A DNA stretch of 64,000 nucleotides from assembly GCA_963782415.1 (NCBI GenBank), contig CAWAJT010000002.1, positions 1-64,000 on the forward strand, in the 5' to 3' direction. The position numbers were made by a program, and so were the translations under genes. Each line of letters starts with the position of its first letter. Positions within the stretch are counted from its first letter, which is position 1. The stretch is from Bog-473 sp963782415. GTDB taxonomy: Bacteria; Actinomycetota; Acidimicrobiia; Acidimicrobiales; RAAP-2. Below the pieces are notes generated by a model. That model was given only the letters and a program-made list of their open reading frames with translations, was not told the DNA's origin and did not search any database. Positions 1 to 9,034 of this stretch are shown here, piece by piece.

Positions 1-40
1 CAAGCTGAGAACGCGGGTTCGATTCCCGTCGCCCGCTCTC
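1..40 (+). repeat. 3' half of tRNA-Gly(CCC), attachment-site-like copy 1
   Basis: The sequence reads as the anticodon-stem 3' strand (AAGCTGAGAAC), a canonical T-arm (GCGGGTTCGATTCCCGTC) and the acceptor 3' strand GCCCGCTC of a bacterial tRNA-Gly. The left part is cut by the window edge, so a full tRNA gene just outside cannot be excluded. The same block, followed by a short GCAGGT-containing tail, recurs at 4195 and 17512. Tyrosine integrases commonly use tRNA 3' ends beginning at the anticodon loop, so an att role is the best reading. Confidence 0.75.
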
Positions 41-118
41 GGCAAACATCGCAGGTGAAACGAGCGAAGCCACGGCCGTGTTTTGCGAGCAGTGGCCATC
101 GCGCCCCAGCGTGTACTC

Positions 119-158
119 ATCAAGCTGAGAACGGAGGTTTGTATTCGAGCGCCCAATT
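119..158 (+). repeat. Degenerate tRNA-Gly 3'-half copy
   Basis: It starts with the same TCAAGCTGAGAACG block as copy 1, then has a decayed T-arm (GGAGGTTTGTATTCGAGCGCCC). It aligns over about 38 bases with several substitutions. It probably is an older att scar; chance similarity of the second half cannot be excluded. Confidence 0.45.
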
Positions 159-260
159 CGGTCTGACACCCCAGGTCATCTCCAGCCTGAAGCTGATAGG
201 TCATGGACCCGACGTCGCCGTCGTGCCCTCCACGTGCCCCAGCGTGCCCTTGGAAGGTGC

Positions 261-289
261 GCGTTCTCAGCTACCCAGGCTGAGAACGC
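261..289. repeat. Perfect 11-bp inverted repeat resembling a tRNA-Gly anticodon arm
   Basis: GCGTTCTCAGC and GCTGAGAACGC flank the 7-base loop TACCCAG. The right arm is identical to the core of the tRNA-Gly repeats, and the loop resembles the TTCCCAA anticodon loop. It may be another remnant of the same tRNA or a recombination site core. The segment 1-412 otherwise holds three CGTGCCC boxes (222, 233, 243) and no convincing gene. Confidence 0.5.
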
Positions 290-412
290 GATCGGTAGCG
301 GAGATCATTTGACCATCACCTGTCCCGCAGCGAGTTGCGATGATTCCTAGCTTTGAGGGGACGGTTCCCAGAAGTGCAGGTGCATCTCAACTCTGTGTTT
401 CCGCAGCTACAC

Positions 413-1342
413 CTATGGCGGGCTCACGTAGCCCGAGAGCAGATATCTGTTCTGGCCGACGCTGATCTGGAGTTGGCTCGTCCCGGTCTCGACGACCGAG
501 AACCCGGTTTGATCTCCGTCCCCGTTGACCACATCGGGGCCCGACGACGCCGTCGTGTCGGACGTCACGACCGCGACGTGTGCCGCCCACGGATTCCCAG
601 CGAGTGACAGGCCATAGACGGCCACGTCCCCAGGCGAGGCCTCGTAACCGCTCCCGGCCGGATGCCATTCTCCGTTGGCGACCGCCCACTCGTAGAAGGA
701 GACAGCAGCGCCGTTGATCTCGCCCGGCCTGTAGCCGAACGGAAACGACAGCCCAGCACCGTGCCAGGCCCAGGCAGCGAAGTCAGCGCACCACTCTTCG
801 CTCCTCTCGCCGCTCGGGCAGATGGACTGGCCGGCGCCCCAATACGCACTGAACTTGTTGCAGTAAGAGTTCGACGGGTTGGTGGTGTAGCCGACCTGGC
901 TCTGCGCTATCGCCACGATGCGCTGGGGCACGGTGAGACCAACCAGAGCCGCCGCGCTCGGCATCGGGTAAGAATCGTCGTGCCCTAATGCCCGGGGCAC
1001 GGTGGCCAGCAAAGCGATGGCGAGCGCAGCGGCACCGACGATGAGTACCAACCGGCGCACTCTCAACCTAGGTCGCCACGAGCGTCGCGGGGCCAGCGGC
1101 CCCGCCGAATGCCACTCCGGAACCAAAGGAGACGGCTTCACCACACGCCGCGGCTCGGAACGTGGGACCGAGGCAGTCCCGCCGACCCGCCGCCCGGGAG
1201 CCAGCCGCTCTGCCCGTACCTGCTGATCGGCCCTACGACGAGGACGGTCTTCGGGCGGGGCAGGTAGCGCCAGCCCGTCCGCGCCGGAGGACTTCTTGCC
1301 CAATCGAGATGTCCCGCCGACCCGGATCCTGGTCTCGTTCAT
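413..1342 (-). CDS. Membrane-anchored CHAP-domain amidase/peptidase
   Basis: This 309-residue protein has a long basic, proline-rich cytoplasmic N-terminus (about residues 1-95), one transmembrane helix (about 98-116) and an extracytoplasmic CHAP-type domain (about 140-305). The catalytic Cys is seen in SEEWCADFAAWAW and the His in AAHVAVV, with the usual spacing for NlpC/P60-like CHAP enzymes. Such domains cleave amide bonds in peptidoglycan, so a cell-wall remodelling role outside the membrane is inferred. It lies just downstream of the ABC permease on the same strand (7-base gap), so it may be co-transcribed with the GntR-ABC genes. The ligand is not predictable. Confidence 0.75.
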   Translation of the reverse strand: MNETRIRVGGTSRLGKKSSGADGLALPAPPEDRPRRRADQQVRAERLAPGRRVGGTASVPRSEPRRVVKPSPLVPEWHSAGPLAPRRSWRPRLRVRRLVLIVGAAALAIALLATVPRALGHDDSYPMPSAAALVGLTVPQRIVAIAQSQVGYTTNPSNSYCNKFSAYWGAGQSICPSGERSEEWCADFAAWAWHGAGLSFPFGYRPGEINGAAVSFYEWAVANGEWHPAGSGYEASPGDVAVYGLSLAGNPWAAHVAVVTSDTTASSGPDVVNGDGDQTGFSVVETGTSQLQISVGQNRYLLSGYVSPP

Positions 1343-1349
1343 GTCACAT

Positions 1350-2420
1350 TCATGCTGTCCGACGGCGCACCAGCCAGACCGTCAGGCCGATGCACAACAC
1401 CGACAGGGCGAGCAGCCAGCCGCCTTCGATCCATTGGAAGGGCCAGAACCGGCTGTCGGGTTGATAGCTGGTCCAGAACGTGAAGCCGTGCTGAGCCAGG
1501 CACTGCAGGGGATTCCCCAAGGACGGCCCGCCCGCGCCTCCCTTGCCCGGGCCTGCGGCCGCGGGGCAGTACTGCTGGTAGATCGGATAGCTCGGCGGGC
1601 CGCTGAAGACCACGTGCCCGGCCCTGGTCGCCCATTGGCTGACCCCCGTGGCCGCAGCAGGCACGTTCAGCCCCCTGGTGACGAGCGGGGTCAAGTAGTG
1701 CATGCGCAGCCAGCCTCCGGTGGCGAAGGCCAGTCCCGCGTACGCGGCCAGGGTGGCGACGATGGCTGGGAGGACCCGGCGGATGAGCAAGCCGGCCAGA
1801 GCGCCGATGGCGAACGCCGCCAGGGTCCAGGCGGCGAACGCGAACCCGCGCAGGTCGAACAGTGTGGGACTGAGCGGGTTCCGGGTTATCAGGGACTGGC
1901 TGCCGGCGGCGGCCGCAGAGAAATACGGCTGAAGGAACCACGAGACCAGCAGGCTAAGTGCTCCCGTGGCCGCGACCACTACGAGCCCGAGCCCGACCAA
2001 CTTGCCCAGCGTCCACCGCCACGCCCCGAAACCCTGCGTCCAGGCATAGCGGAAGGTGCCGGCCTCGAACTCGCGGGCCAGCACCGGACCCCCGACGAAC
2101 GCGCCGATGAGCGGCGGCACAACCTGGAGGAGTCCGCCGTTGGACAGGAAGTTGCCGATGCCGTTGAAGTTGTTCGCCAACGATTCGCACGCGCCCGAAC
2201 TCGCCGGGTGGCAGGCGATGGCAGCGCCATAGGCGTTGTGTAGCTGAAGGCCGACGATCAGCAGGAGCAACGCCAGCGCGCCCAGGAACACGCAGGCGCT
2301 GATGATCGCCGTGCGGTGCTGACGCCAGGTGACCCAGGCCATCCGCCGCCATGACAGCGGCCGCGGCTGAACTGCCTCGTCCACGAGCATCGGTGATGAC
2401 AAGGTGGTGAGGGCGGTCAC
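1350..2420 (-). CDS. ABC transporter permease (ABC-2 type)
   Basis: The 356-residue protein has a hydrophobic helix near residues 35-58, a long extracytoplasmic loop, a central set of helices and a last helix just before the basic C-terminus (VRRRTA); about six membrane segments in total. The ARE-E-GTFRYAWTQG motif after the second helix is typical of permeases paired with YtrB-like ATPases. It overlaps the ATPase gene by 4 bases (stop/start overlap), which fixes this start and indicates coupled translation. It probably forms an exporter or membrane-stress pump with that ATPase; the substrate is unknown. Confidence 0.85.
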   Translation of the reverse strand: MTALTTLSSPMLVDEAVQPRPLSWRRMAWVTWRQHRTAIISACVFLGALALLLLIVGLQLHNAYGAAIACHPASSGACESLANNFNGIGNFLSNGGLLQVVPPLIGAFVGGPVLAREFEAGTFRYAWTQGFGAWRWTLGKLVGLGLVVVAATGALSLLVSWFLQPYFSAAAAGSQSLITRNPLSPTLFDLRGFAFAAWTLAAFAIGALAGLLIRRVLPAIVATLAAYAGLAFATGGWLRMHYLTPLVTRGLNVPAAATGVSQWATRAGHVVFSGPPSYPIYQQYCPAAAGPGKGGAGGPSLGNPLQCLAQHGFTFWTSYQPDSRFWPFQWIEGGWLLALSVLCIGLTVWLVRRRTA

Positions 2421-3335
2421 TTCGTCGTCTCCATCGTGATCGTGCTGGTAGTCAAGGAGTGGATCGGGCCCGGCAGTGCCGCGGATCCGGGCTCGCGCAG
2501 ATAGGCCAGCGCCAGCTCTTCGAGGCCGACCGGGTGTGCCTCCCAGCCCGGTGGCACCGGTTCATCCAGCCCGGCCCGGACCAACAGGTGCGCCTGGGCA
2601 TCGCCGACCTGGGCATACACAACCGGACTGTCGTCGTAGCGGCTGGCCTCGGCGGCCGGCCCGGTCAACACGCGGTGTCCTGCCAGCAGGTCGTCGACCT
2701 CACCGGCGAGCTGAATCCGGCCCAACGACATCATGATCAGGTAGTCGGCGACGCGCTCGAGCTCCGCGAGCACGTGTGAGGACAGCAGTACGGACACGCC
2801 GTCGTCGGCCGCCGCCGTCAGCACCGTCGCCATGAAGTCGTGGCGGGCAATCGGGTCGAGCATCGCGACGGGCTCATCGAGGACCAGGAGGTGCGGTCGG
2901 CGGGCCAGCGCCAGGGTCAGCGCCAGCTGGGCCTGCTGTCCGCCCGAGAGCTTGCCCGCCTTGCGCTTCTGCGGGATGCCCAGCTCGGCCAGCCGGGTCT
3001 CGGCGTAGGACTGATCGAACTGCCGGTTGAGGTTGCGGGTGAGATGCAACATGTCGCCCGCGGAGACGTTCTTGTAGAGCGGCGTGTCCTGGGCAACGAA
3101 GGCGATGCCGTCGAGCGCGCGGCATCGAGCCGGCGCGGCAACCACCGAGCACGGTCAACTCACCGCTCGTCGGCTTGGCCAACCCGACCGCAAGATTGAG
3201 CAGCGTCGACTTTCCGGCCCCGTTGGGGCCGACTAGTGCCGCGACGTGGCCTTCGGGGATGGCCAAGGTGCAATCGGAGAGTGCCTTCGTGGCGCCGTAT
3301 GACTTTGCAAGGGCGTGTGTCTCGATGACGTTCAT
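2417..3335 (-). CDS. ABC transporter ATP-binding protein, frameshifted
   Basis: The gene begins at ATG 3335 behind a GGAGGG ribosome binding site, giving MNVIETHALAKSYG and Walker A GPNGAGKST. After about position 3120 the family sequence continues in another frame (LDGIAFVAQDTPLYKN, signature KLSGGQQAQLAL, Walker B LLVLDEPVAMLDP). The break falls in a GCGCGC run at about 3113-3121 and is a single-base indel: either inactivation or a sequencing error. The intact product would be about 300 residues, normal for YtrB-like ATPases, and would power the downstream permease. The GntR regulator upstream completes a GntR-ATPase-permease layout. Confidence 0.8.
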
Positions 3336-3858
3336 GCGACGCCCTCCGTTTCGCCGCTGCCCGCGCCACCGCGCCGCGGCTACGGCGTTCATGAAAATCC
3401 CGCAGCTCACTTGTGACGAGCGCCAAGATCCCGTGCTCGTCCAGCCCCGCCGTGTCCGCCTTGGCCAACCAGGTGTGCAACGAACGGCGCAGGCTCGTCA
3501 GCTCGGGGAGCGCGACCGGACTCAATGTGGCCTCGATGAAGGTGCCCTGCCCCGGCCGCCCGACGATGAGGCCCTTGGTCTCGAGCTCCCGGTAGGCCTT
3601 CGACACCGTATTCGGATTGATGGCTAGCGAGGCCACCACGTCCCTGACCTTGGGCAGCTGGTCCCCCGGTTTCAGGTAGCCGAGCCGCAAGGCGTGCTCG
3701 ACCTGTTGAACCAGCTGCAGGTACGTCGGCACCCCGGACGAGGGATCGAGCCGGAACTCGATTGGGGAGCCCGCCCCATTCGCCGCCGCGCCCTCATCCC
3801 TCCCCGCCTCCCTGAGAGGCACGCCCTCACCTCCCCTCGAATCTTTACCTACTGTCAT
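3160..3858 (-). CDS. GntR-family (YtrA-type) transcriptional regulator
   Basis: A winged-helix domain spans about residues 35-110 (PTYLQLVQQVEHALRLGYL, LPKVRDVVASLAINPNTVSK, GLIVGRPGQGTF) and is followed by a short helical tail, as in YtrA-type repressors of adjacent ABC transporters. Such proteins are usually about 125-140 residues. This frame runs on to 232 and overlaps the ATPase gene by 176 bases, so the last 80 residues are probably not native and another indel near 3350-3400 is possible. Start choices are ATG 3858 (nearly leaderless from the promoter seen upstream) or GTG 3822 behind GGGGAGGTGAGG. It probably represses its own operon through the palindrome at 3852. Confidence 0.8.
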   Translation of the reverse strand: MTVGKDSRGGEGVPLREAGRDEGAAANGAGSPIEFRLDPSSGVPTYLQLVQQVEHALRLGYLKPGDQLPKVRDVVASLAINPNTVSKAYRELETKGLIVGRPGQGTFIEATLSPVALPELTSLRRSLHTWLAKADTAGLDEHGILALVTSELRDFHERRSRGAVARAAAKRRASHERHRDTRPCKVIRRHEGTLRLHLGHPRRPRRGTSRPQRGRKVDAAQSCGRVGQADER

Positions 3859-3895
3859 AAGACAGGATTACAACAGAACAGCACCCCGTTGTCAA
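3852..3895 (-). promoter_or_regulatory. Promoter with overlapping palindromic operator for the GntR-ABC operon
   Basis: Read on the minus strand there is a perfect -35 TTGACA (3895-3890), a 17-base spacer and a -10 TGTAAT (3872-3867; five of six consensus bases). The palindrome CTGTC-ATAA-GACAG (3852-3865) covers the expected transcription start. ATG 3858 lies inside the palindrome, so the transcript could be leaderless. An operator covering the start site fits autorepression by the GntR protein; the link to that protein is inferred from position. Confidence 0.75.
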
Positions 3896-4040
3896 CGCAC
3901 CGGACGGATCCTCTCCTGTGGCTAGTGCTGATTTGGAACTAAGGCCGTTCTGTTCGCGACAGACGGGGGTCGTAGCTGGGCTCCAGCGAAATTCTTGACC
4001 TCTCAGCGGCAATCTCTGATGGGTCTGAGAACAGTGACGG

Positions 4041-4089
4041 ACTCCGTGCCACTCCGTGCCACTTCGCAATTGGAGGTGTTTCGTGCCAC
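4041..4089. repeat. GTGCCAC direct repeats beside the att-like copy
   Basis: ACTCCGTGCC occurs twice in tandem (4041-4060), followed by a third GTGCCAC at 4083-4089. Short direct repeats near a tRNA-derived core resemble arm-type binding sites of tyrosine integrases; the role is inferred. A related set of CGTGCCC boxes lies at 222-249. The rest of the gene-free stretch 3896-4489 shows no convincing gene. Confidence 0.45.
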
Positions 4090-4194
4090 ACGCGAGAGCA
4101 AACAGGGGACAACAGCGAATATCACCGAATAGGTGCGGATAATGCGCCGGCTGGGCTTTCATGCGAAACCGCCGATCGCGAGGACACCACCAGT

Positions 4195-4258
4195 GGGCTT
4201 CCCAAGCTGAGAACGCGGGTTCGATTCCCGTCGCCCGCTCTCTGTGAACACCGCAGGT
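4195..4258 (+). repeat. 3' half of tRNA-Gly(CCC), attachment-site-like copy 2
   Basis: GGGCTTCCCAAGCTGAGAAC carries the CCC anticodon in its loop, then a perfect T-arm and acceptor strand, then a tail ending in CGCAGGT shared with copies 1 and 3. The D-arm and 5' acceptor strand are absent upstream, so it cannot be a functional tRNA. Antisense reading of this block gives the well-known spurious GDGNRTR peptide, a hallmark of mis-called tRNA antisense frames. Confidence 0.8.
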
Positions 4259-4489
4259 CAGCGTCTGTACCGAGGCTGCCGGCGCCTCGATAGCGAACAG
4301 CCAATGTCGTCGCCGTGCAACAGCGTGCAAAGGAGGCCCGGCGTCCCCAGGCACAAGAGCTGAGAACTGTCGACGAGCCGGAGTGATGCTGTCTTTGGGG
4401 AGGAACAAACACTGCGGGTTCAGGCGAGGCTACGACGGGATGAACTGGGCCACCAGAGTTTCTGGGGAAATGTCGTAGCGCTCGTTCCG

Positions 4490-7282
4490 TCAGTCTGAGC
4501 CGGCGAGATGCGGCAGATGCCGAGACGGCTTCGGCATACCCACCATCTGTGCAAGCTTCACTCGCGAAGATATCCCGAGGCGTCGATAAATGTTGGTCAA
4601 GTGGTACTCAACCGCTTTGACGCTGACTACCATTTTTTCGGCGATTTCCCTGTTCGAACAACCTTCTCCCACCAGTCGGGCAACCATGGCCTCGGTCGCG
4701 CTCAGTGCAATCTGGTAGTTCCCCGACCCAGCAGCTCCGAGTGCACCAAGGCGCGCCCGCGAGAGGTCTGCAAATGGCTGGGCGCCGATCGCATGAAAGG
4801 ACGACACTGCACTCTCGAGTCGCTCGCGCGCGGAGGCGAGCTCTCCTGCGAGGAACAGTGCTCGTCCGTAAGCGGCGTCCAGTCGTGCCCGTTCGAGTGG
4901 GAGTTCCAGGCAGCCGGCGTACGCGTACCCCCGCTCAAAAGCCTTGGCGGCGGCCCGATGATTGCCATTCGTCGCCTCGAGAAGGCCGCGAACCCGGGCA
5001 CCTCCCACGAGTGCCGATCGTCGTTCTGTGGGTTCCGTCTTGGCCTCGTATCGGACCAACGCGTCAAACGCCTGCTCCGGGAGGCCGAGTTCAAGGAGCG
5101 CCTCGGCCAGCACGGGACCGAACACGGTGAAGCCAGGTTCGACATGCTCGTACGCTGCTTCGACAGATCGCGCTGCGTCAAGCAAGGCGTGATAGTCCCC
5201 TCGTGCCAGCGCTATGGCGGCCCTCGCGTTGGCAGCGAAGCCGTGGAATCCGGGTATCGGTACGATCTCGGCCCAATCGTCAGCCGCCCGTGCATGCTTC
5301 TCGGCATCCTCAAAATCCCCGCGTGCTGCGTAGGGGTATACCGCCAAAGAGTGCAGCAACGGGAGGTCCCACACTCGTCCTGCGTCATGAGCGGCTTGGA
5401 CAGCCAGCTCAGCGTGGACGGCTGCCTCGTCGAATCGACCGAGCCGATGCTCGACCTCTGAGAGAAATCCCAGCGCTTGTGTGACCCGGACAGACTCCCC
5501 GGCCCGAGCACGGGCGAAGGCCATCGAGAGATGACGGTGTGCCTGTGGGAGCTCATCCAGCCACAGTTCGACCATCCCCCGTGCAGCAAGAATGTCCGCG
5601 GTATCAGGGATGTCGGGACCATCGAGCAGCTGCAATGCCTCTGAACCTCGACCGTAGGCACCCATTCCCAGCGCGCGGCAGAACAATGAAAAGGAGGTGG
5701 CGTGTCGATCACCGGGAATCGAGAGTTCACATGCCCTGACCCAGATGGGTACCTCTTCCACGTCGAAATTGGTGACGGTCAGCGTCGTCATACACACCGC
5801 GATGCGACTTGCAAGGTCGTTGGGTACCAGTTCGGACTGCTCATCGTCCTGAGCCATCCACGCCCGCACGAATCCAGCCTTTGCCTCGGGGAGGCGACCA
5901 CCCATCAGGGCGATATACGCCAGGACATATTCGCGGTACGAGGTTTGCGGCAGGTCGATCAGGCGCGCCTCAAACTCGAACGCCATCGCTGCCTGACCGG
6001 CCACGAGGTAGGTCTCAACGGCTTCAAGCAGCCGCCGATCTGCTACGGGACCGGGTTCGGTCACAGTTGCCGCCTGACGAAGGCGGTCGGCCGCGGCTTC
6101 GAGACGGCCCGCATCGAGCTCCTGACGCGCAACTCGCTCAAGGTCGTCTGCCAACGTCATGTCGACACCGAGAGTCGCGGCCAGCCTGTGCTCGAGGCTT
6201 CGCGCCCCAAGCGTCACCTCGCTGGCTCGCTGGTGCAGTTCGGCCCGCTCGGTGGTCGAGAGCGAGCTATAGACCGCAGCGTGGACGAGGGCATGGGGGA
6301 ACACGAGTTCACGTCCTCGTAACGAATCCGACTCGACGAGAAGCTGTACTTTCGATGCCTCCTCAATGGCTGGCCCAAGCGCGCGAACGTCTGCGATCTC
6401 CGCGGCCTCAGAAAGGAAACAGTGTCGTCCGAGAACAGCCGCCGCGACGACGAGTGCATGCGTCTCCATCGCGCAACCCTCCAGCTTCTCTACGACCAAT
6501 GCTGCGAGCGAAGCCGGTGGAGGTGGCGGACCGTACTGACTGGCTCGCCCAACTGAGTGGTCAGCGGCCTCAACCAGCAGAGTCTTGACATAGAGCGGAT
6601 GGCCGTCGGTATCGCTCCGGAGCCGGGCGGCCGCATTGGCGCTGAGTGGGACACCAAGGACTTTTTCAGAAAGTTCCCCGACCTCGTCGTTGGTAAAACC
6701 CGAAAGGGTGATCCCGCTGCCGCGTCGGCCCGCCGTGAATTGTGACCACGGGCTCGGGAGGCATCCCGTCCGAGTGGCGAGAACGATCAAGATCCGGTCG
6801 GTGAGCAGCCTTCGGGTTGCGAAAACGAGCGCTCCGGTTGACGTCGTGTCAGCAAGGTGTGCGTCATCGATCACCATCAGCACGGTGGCGTCTCCATCCT
6901 GAAGGAAGCTGATGAACGACAGAAGCTGCGCCCCGGCGACCAGCGGATCAGTCTCGACTGCGACGCTGAAGTGGGCCGATTCCGATGAGGGATTCCTCGT
7001 GGCTCGCGTGGGAGCCACGAGCTGGGTCACAACCCCGAGTGCAAGTCGATCCTCGGCTTCCTCTCCTTGGGCGGTCACCACCATGACGTCATCAGGGAGG
7101 TCTCCGACAAACGCGTCGATCAGGGCGGTTTTGCCGATACCTGCGTCACCCTCAATGACGACGATCTGTGGACGGCCGGCACGGGCTTCTTCGAGCGATT
7201 CCTTCAGGATCGCCAACTCGTCCGTTCGTCCGATAAACGGAAGGGCTTCAGGTCGTCTCGCCTCCAATGTCACCCGCACCAC
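4490..7282 (-). CDS. Large LuxR-family (LAL/MalT-like) ATP-dependent regulator
   Basis: The 930-residue protein has an N-terminal AAA/STAND ATPase (FIGRTDEL near 16-23, Walker A GDAGIGKT at 45-52, Walker B-like VLMVIDDAH near 140), a long helical TPR-like middle (about 350-840) and a C-terminal LuxR helix-turn-helix (last 70 residues; EGCSNREIAEKMVVSVKAVE). It starts at GTG 7282. Family members are inducer-sensing activators with an ATP-driven switch. It is divergent from a secreted SGNH hydrolase, with a perfect palindrome between them, so local control of that gene is a reasonable inference. The ligand is unknown. Confidence 0.9.
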   Translation of the reverse strand: MVRVTLEARRPEALPFIGRTDELAILKESLEEARAGRPQIVVIEGDAGIGKTALIDAFVGDLPDDVMVVTAQGEEAEDRLALGVVTQLVAPTRATRNPSSESAHFSVAVETDPLVAGAQLLSFISFLQDGDATVLMVIDDAHLADTTSTGALVFATRRLLTDRILIVLATRTGCLPSPWSQFTAGRRGSGITLSGFTNDEVGELSEKVLGVPLSANAAARLRSDTDGHPLYVKTLLVEAADHSVGRASQYGPPPPPASLAALVVEKLEGCAMETHALVVAAAVLGRHCFLSEAAEIADVRALGPAIEEASKVQLLVESDSLRGRELVFPHALVHAAVYSSLSTTERAELHQRASEVTLGARSLEHRLAATLGVDMTLADDLERVARQELDAGRLEAAADRLRQAATVTEPGPVADRRLLEAVETYLVAGQAAMAFEFEARLIDLPQTSYREYVLAYIALMGGRLPEAKAGFVRAWMAQDDEQSELVPNDLASRIAVCMTTLTVTNFDVEEVPIWVRACELSIPGDRHATSFSLFCRALGMGAYGRGSEALQLLDGPDIPDTADILAARGMVELWLDELPQAHRHLSMAFARARAGESVRVTQALGFLSEVEHRLGRFDEAAVHAELAVQAAHDAGRVWDLPLLHSLAVYPYAARGDFEDAEKHARAADDWAEIVPIPGFHGFAANARAAIALARGDYHALLDAARSVEAAYEHVEPGFTVFGPVLAEALLELGLPEQAFDALVRYEAKTEPTERRSALVGGARVRGLLEATNGNHRAAAKAFERGYAYAGCLELPLERARLDAAYGRALFLAGELASARERLESAVSSFHAIGAQPFADLSRARLGALGAAGSGNYQIALSATEAMVARLVGEGCSNREIAEKMVVSVKAVEYHLTNIYRRLGISSRVKLAQMVGMPKPSRHLPHLAGSD

Positions 7283-7362
7283 CCCGAGATCTGCCGTTTG
7301 AGAGACAGAATTGTGTCAGATCCTGAGACTTTCCTGAGGATCACTCCAGGCCACCAAGAACA

Positions 7363-7380
7363 CCTAGGGTTTTCCCTAGG
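7363..7380. promoter_or_regulatory. Perfect palindrome CCTAGGG-TTTT-CCCTAGG, probable LuxR-type operator
   Basis: A 7-bp perfect inverted repeat with a 4-base spacer sits between the divergent LuxR/LAL regulator and the SGNH hydrolase. Its 16-base core matches the operator consensus known for PimM-type PAS-LuxR regulators (CTVGGGAWWTCCCBAG) at 15 of 16 positions. Binding by the neighbouring regulator is inferred, since that protein is LAL-type rather than PAS-LuxR. Confidence 0.6.
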
Positions 7381-7405
7381 GACAGCACCGCAAGGCCGAG
7401 GCACG

Positions 7406-9034
7406 ATGACGACCGTGCCGATCCCGCGAGCCACCGGTCGCGCAGGTTGCCGTGCTGTTGGTGTCCCTGGCGCCGTGACTCTTAGGGCTCTGGTAGCGAA
7501 CAGGGACGGCCACTTCCGACGGGGGTCACCCCGTGTGCTGAGGCGACGCACTGCCGCCTCCTTCGGTGCGATCCTTCTCGCCACAGTCTTGCCCGGGGTC
7601 GCTGGTTCCCTGTTCTCCTCCGGGACCGCCGAAGCAGGCGCCGCCACTTCGACAGTGCTGTTGACTCAGCGGAGCGGAGCGCAGAACGTCCTTAGGGTCC
7701 AATTCGACGGGGGCGAGAAGTACACGTACAACGTGAACGGCATCACAACCACGGCGGAGTTGAACTGGAATGCCAGCCTCATCGTGACGAAGGGAAAGAA
7801 CGGCTGGGTGTACGGGGCGGGGGGCATGACAGAAACCCCCTCCGTGAGCGGTAGCGGAACCTATTCCCTCAGTGGTTTCGTGAGCGGTCAACCTTCGTGC
7901 TCGGGGACTATCGCGATCGCGCCCAGCAAAGAGAACCAATCCGTCTCGCTCGCTCTGTCGCAGGTGCAGCACCAGCCCGGATTCCTGCTGGTTTTGGTCA
8001 TTCCTGATGCATACCCATTCGCGACGTTTACAGGGCAGGATCGATGTTCGTTTCCGAGCGGAATGGAAATCCAGCCGCCGAACTGGACTAATCCCCTCGT
8101 GGCGCGTGCATCTCGGCCATTCAGCACGCCCAACTTCGTGGAGCCACGCACGGCGAGCTATGACCAGAACGACGTGACCTATTCTGCGCACGCAACCCTC
8201 ACGGTCTCGAACAAGCCGTTGTGCCAGGGGGACTGGGGCAAGGAACCGGCCTCTGACGCCTGCTACGTTGCGCTTGGCGACTCCTTCTCCGCTGGGGGGG
8301 AGCCCCCGTACACGGCAAACAACACGGGTACCTGCTATCGCTCCCAGACGGCGTACCCGCTCCGATACGACGAGAACGCCTCGTTCTGGGCCTGCGGTGG
8401 CAGCACCGTTGCGGATGTAAAGAGCTCGCAGCTCCCGCACGTCCAGAGCCAGACCCGCCTCGTGACGATCACCGTCGGAGGCAATGACACCGGTCTCTTT
8501 GACCTGCTCTACAAGTGCGGGGCGCTCCACATCACCAACATCAAGTGCAGGGGTCTCTTGCACACTGACGTCACTGCGTCCCAGCTCAAGTCGCGTCTCT
8601 CTTCGCTCTACAAAAGCATCAAGGATCGGGCACCAAATGCCAAGATCCTCGTCCTGGGGTATCCAAATCCGCTTCCGGCGAAGTTGCCCAAAGGCTGCCG
8701 CGAGCTGGAATTGCCTCCGCCGCTTCAGTTCTTCGGCCTGAGCGACGCAAACGTCACGTGGTTCCACGATCTGGTCAACGACCTCGATTCGACCGTGGAC
8801 GCGGCGACCACCCAATCCGGGGTGGCTCGCTACGTCGCTCCCGAGGGGTTCGAGGAACACGACGTGTGCGCGGGCACCCCCTGGTTCTGGCCGCTGCAGA
8901 ACGGCCACCAGATGTACGTTCCGCTCCCCCCCAACGCCCACGACAACTGGATGGTCTCGCTGCACCCGAATTACGCCGGCCAGCGGCAAATGGCCGACCT
9001 CGTGAGCAAGGCATACGGGCCACCTCATGATTGA
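7406..9034 (+). CDS. Secreted SGNH/GDSL hydrolase with N-terminal beta-rich domain
   Basis: From ATG 7406 the protein is 542 residues. A basic start precedes a signal-like hydrophobic segment (FGAILLATVLPGVAGSLF, ending near TAEAGA). A beta-rich domain of unknown type covers about residues 80-280, and an SGNH domain follows: block I ACYVALGDSFSAGG (Ser near 292), block III TVGGNDTG and block V LHPNYAGQ with the catalytic His. Such enzymes hydrolyse ester bonds of lipids or polysaccharide acyl groups outside the cell. An open frame extends upstream into the divergent regulator, but the palindrome at 7363 makes the later start more likely. It may be controlled by the LuxR protein. Confidence 0.85.
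   Translation: MTTVPIPRATGRAGCRAVGVPGAVTLRALVANRDGHFRRGSPRVLRRRTAASFGAILLATVLPGVAGSLFSSGTAEAGAATSTVLLTQRSGAQNVLRVQFDGGEKYTYNVNGITTTAELNWNASLIVTKGKNGWVYGAGGMTETPSVSGSGTYSLSGFVSGQPSCSGTIAIAPSKENQSVSLALSQVQHQPGFLLVLVIPDAYPFATFTGQDRCSFPSGMEIQPPNWTNPLVARASRPFSTPNFVEPRTASYDQNDVTYSAHATLTVSNKPLCQGDWGKEPASDACYVALGDSFSAGGEPPYTANNTGTCYRSQTAYPLRYDENASFWACGGSTVADVKSSQLPHVQSQTRLVTITVGGNDTGLFDLLYKCGALHITNIKCRGLLHTDVTASQLKSRLSSLYKSIKDRAPNAKILVLGYPNPLPAKLPKGCRELELPPPLQFFGLSDANVTWFHDLVNDLDSTVDAATTQSGVARYVAPEGFEEHDVCAGTPWFWPLQNGHQMYVPLPPNAHDNWMVSLHPNYAGQRQMADLVSKAYGPPHD

Noticed and set aside
3845..4412. Open frames on the minus strand with peptides such as GDGNRTR and ERATGIEPA
   Set aside because: These are the typical antisense translation of a tRNA T-arm and acceptor stem; the DNA is the tRNA-Gly fragment at 4195.
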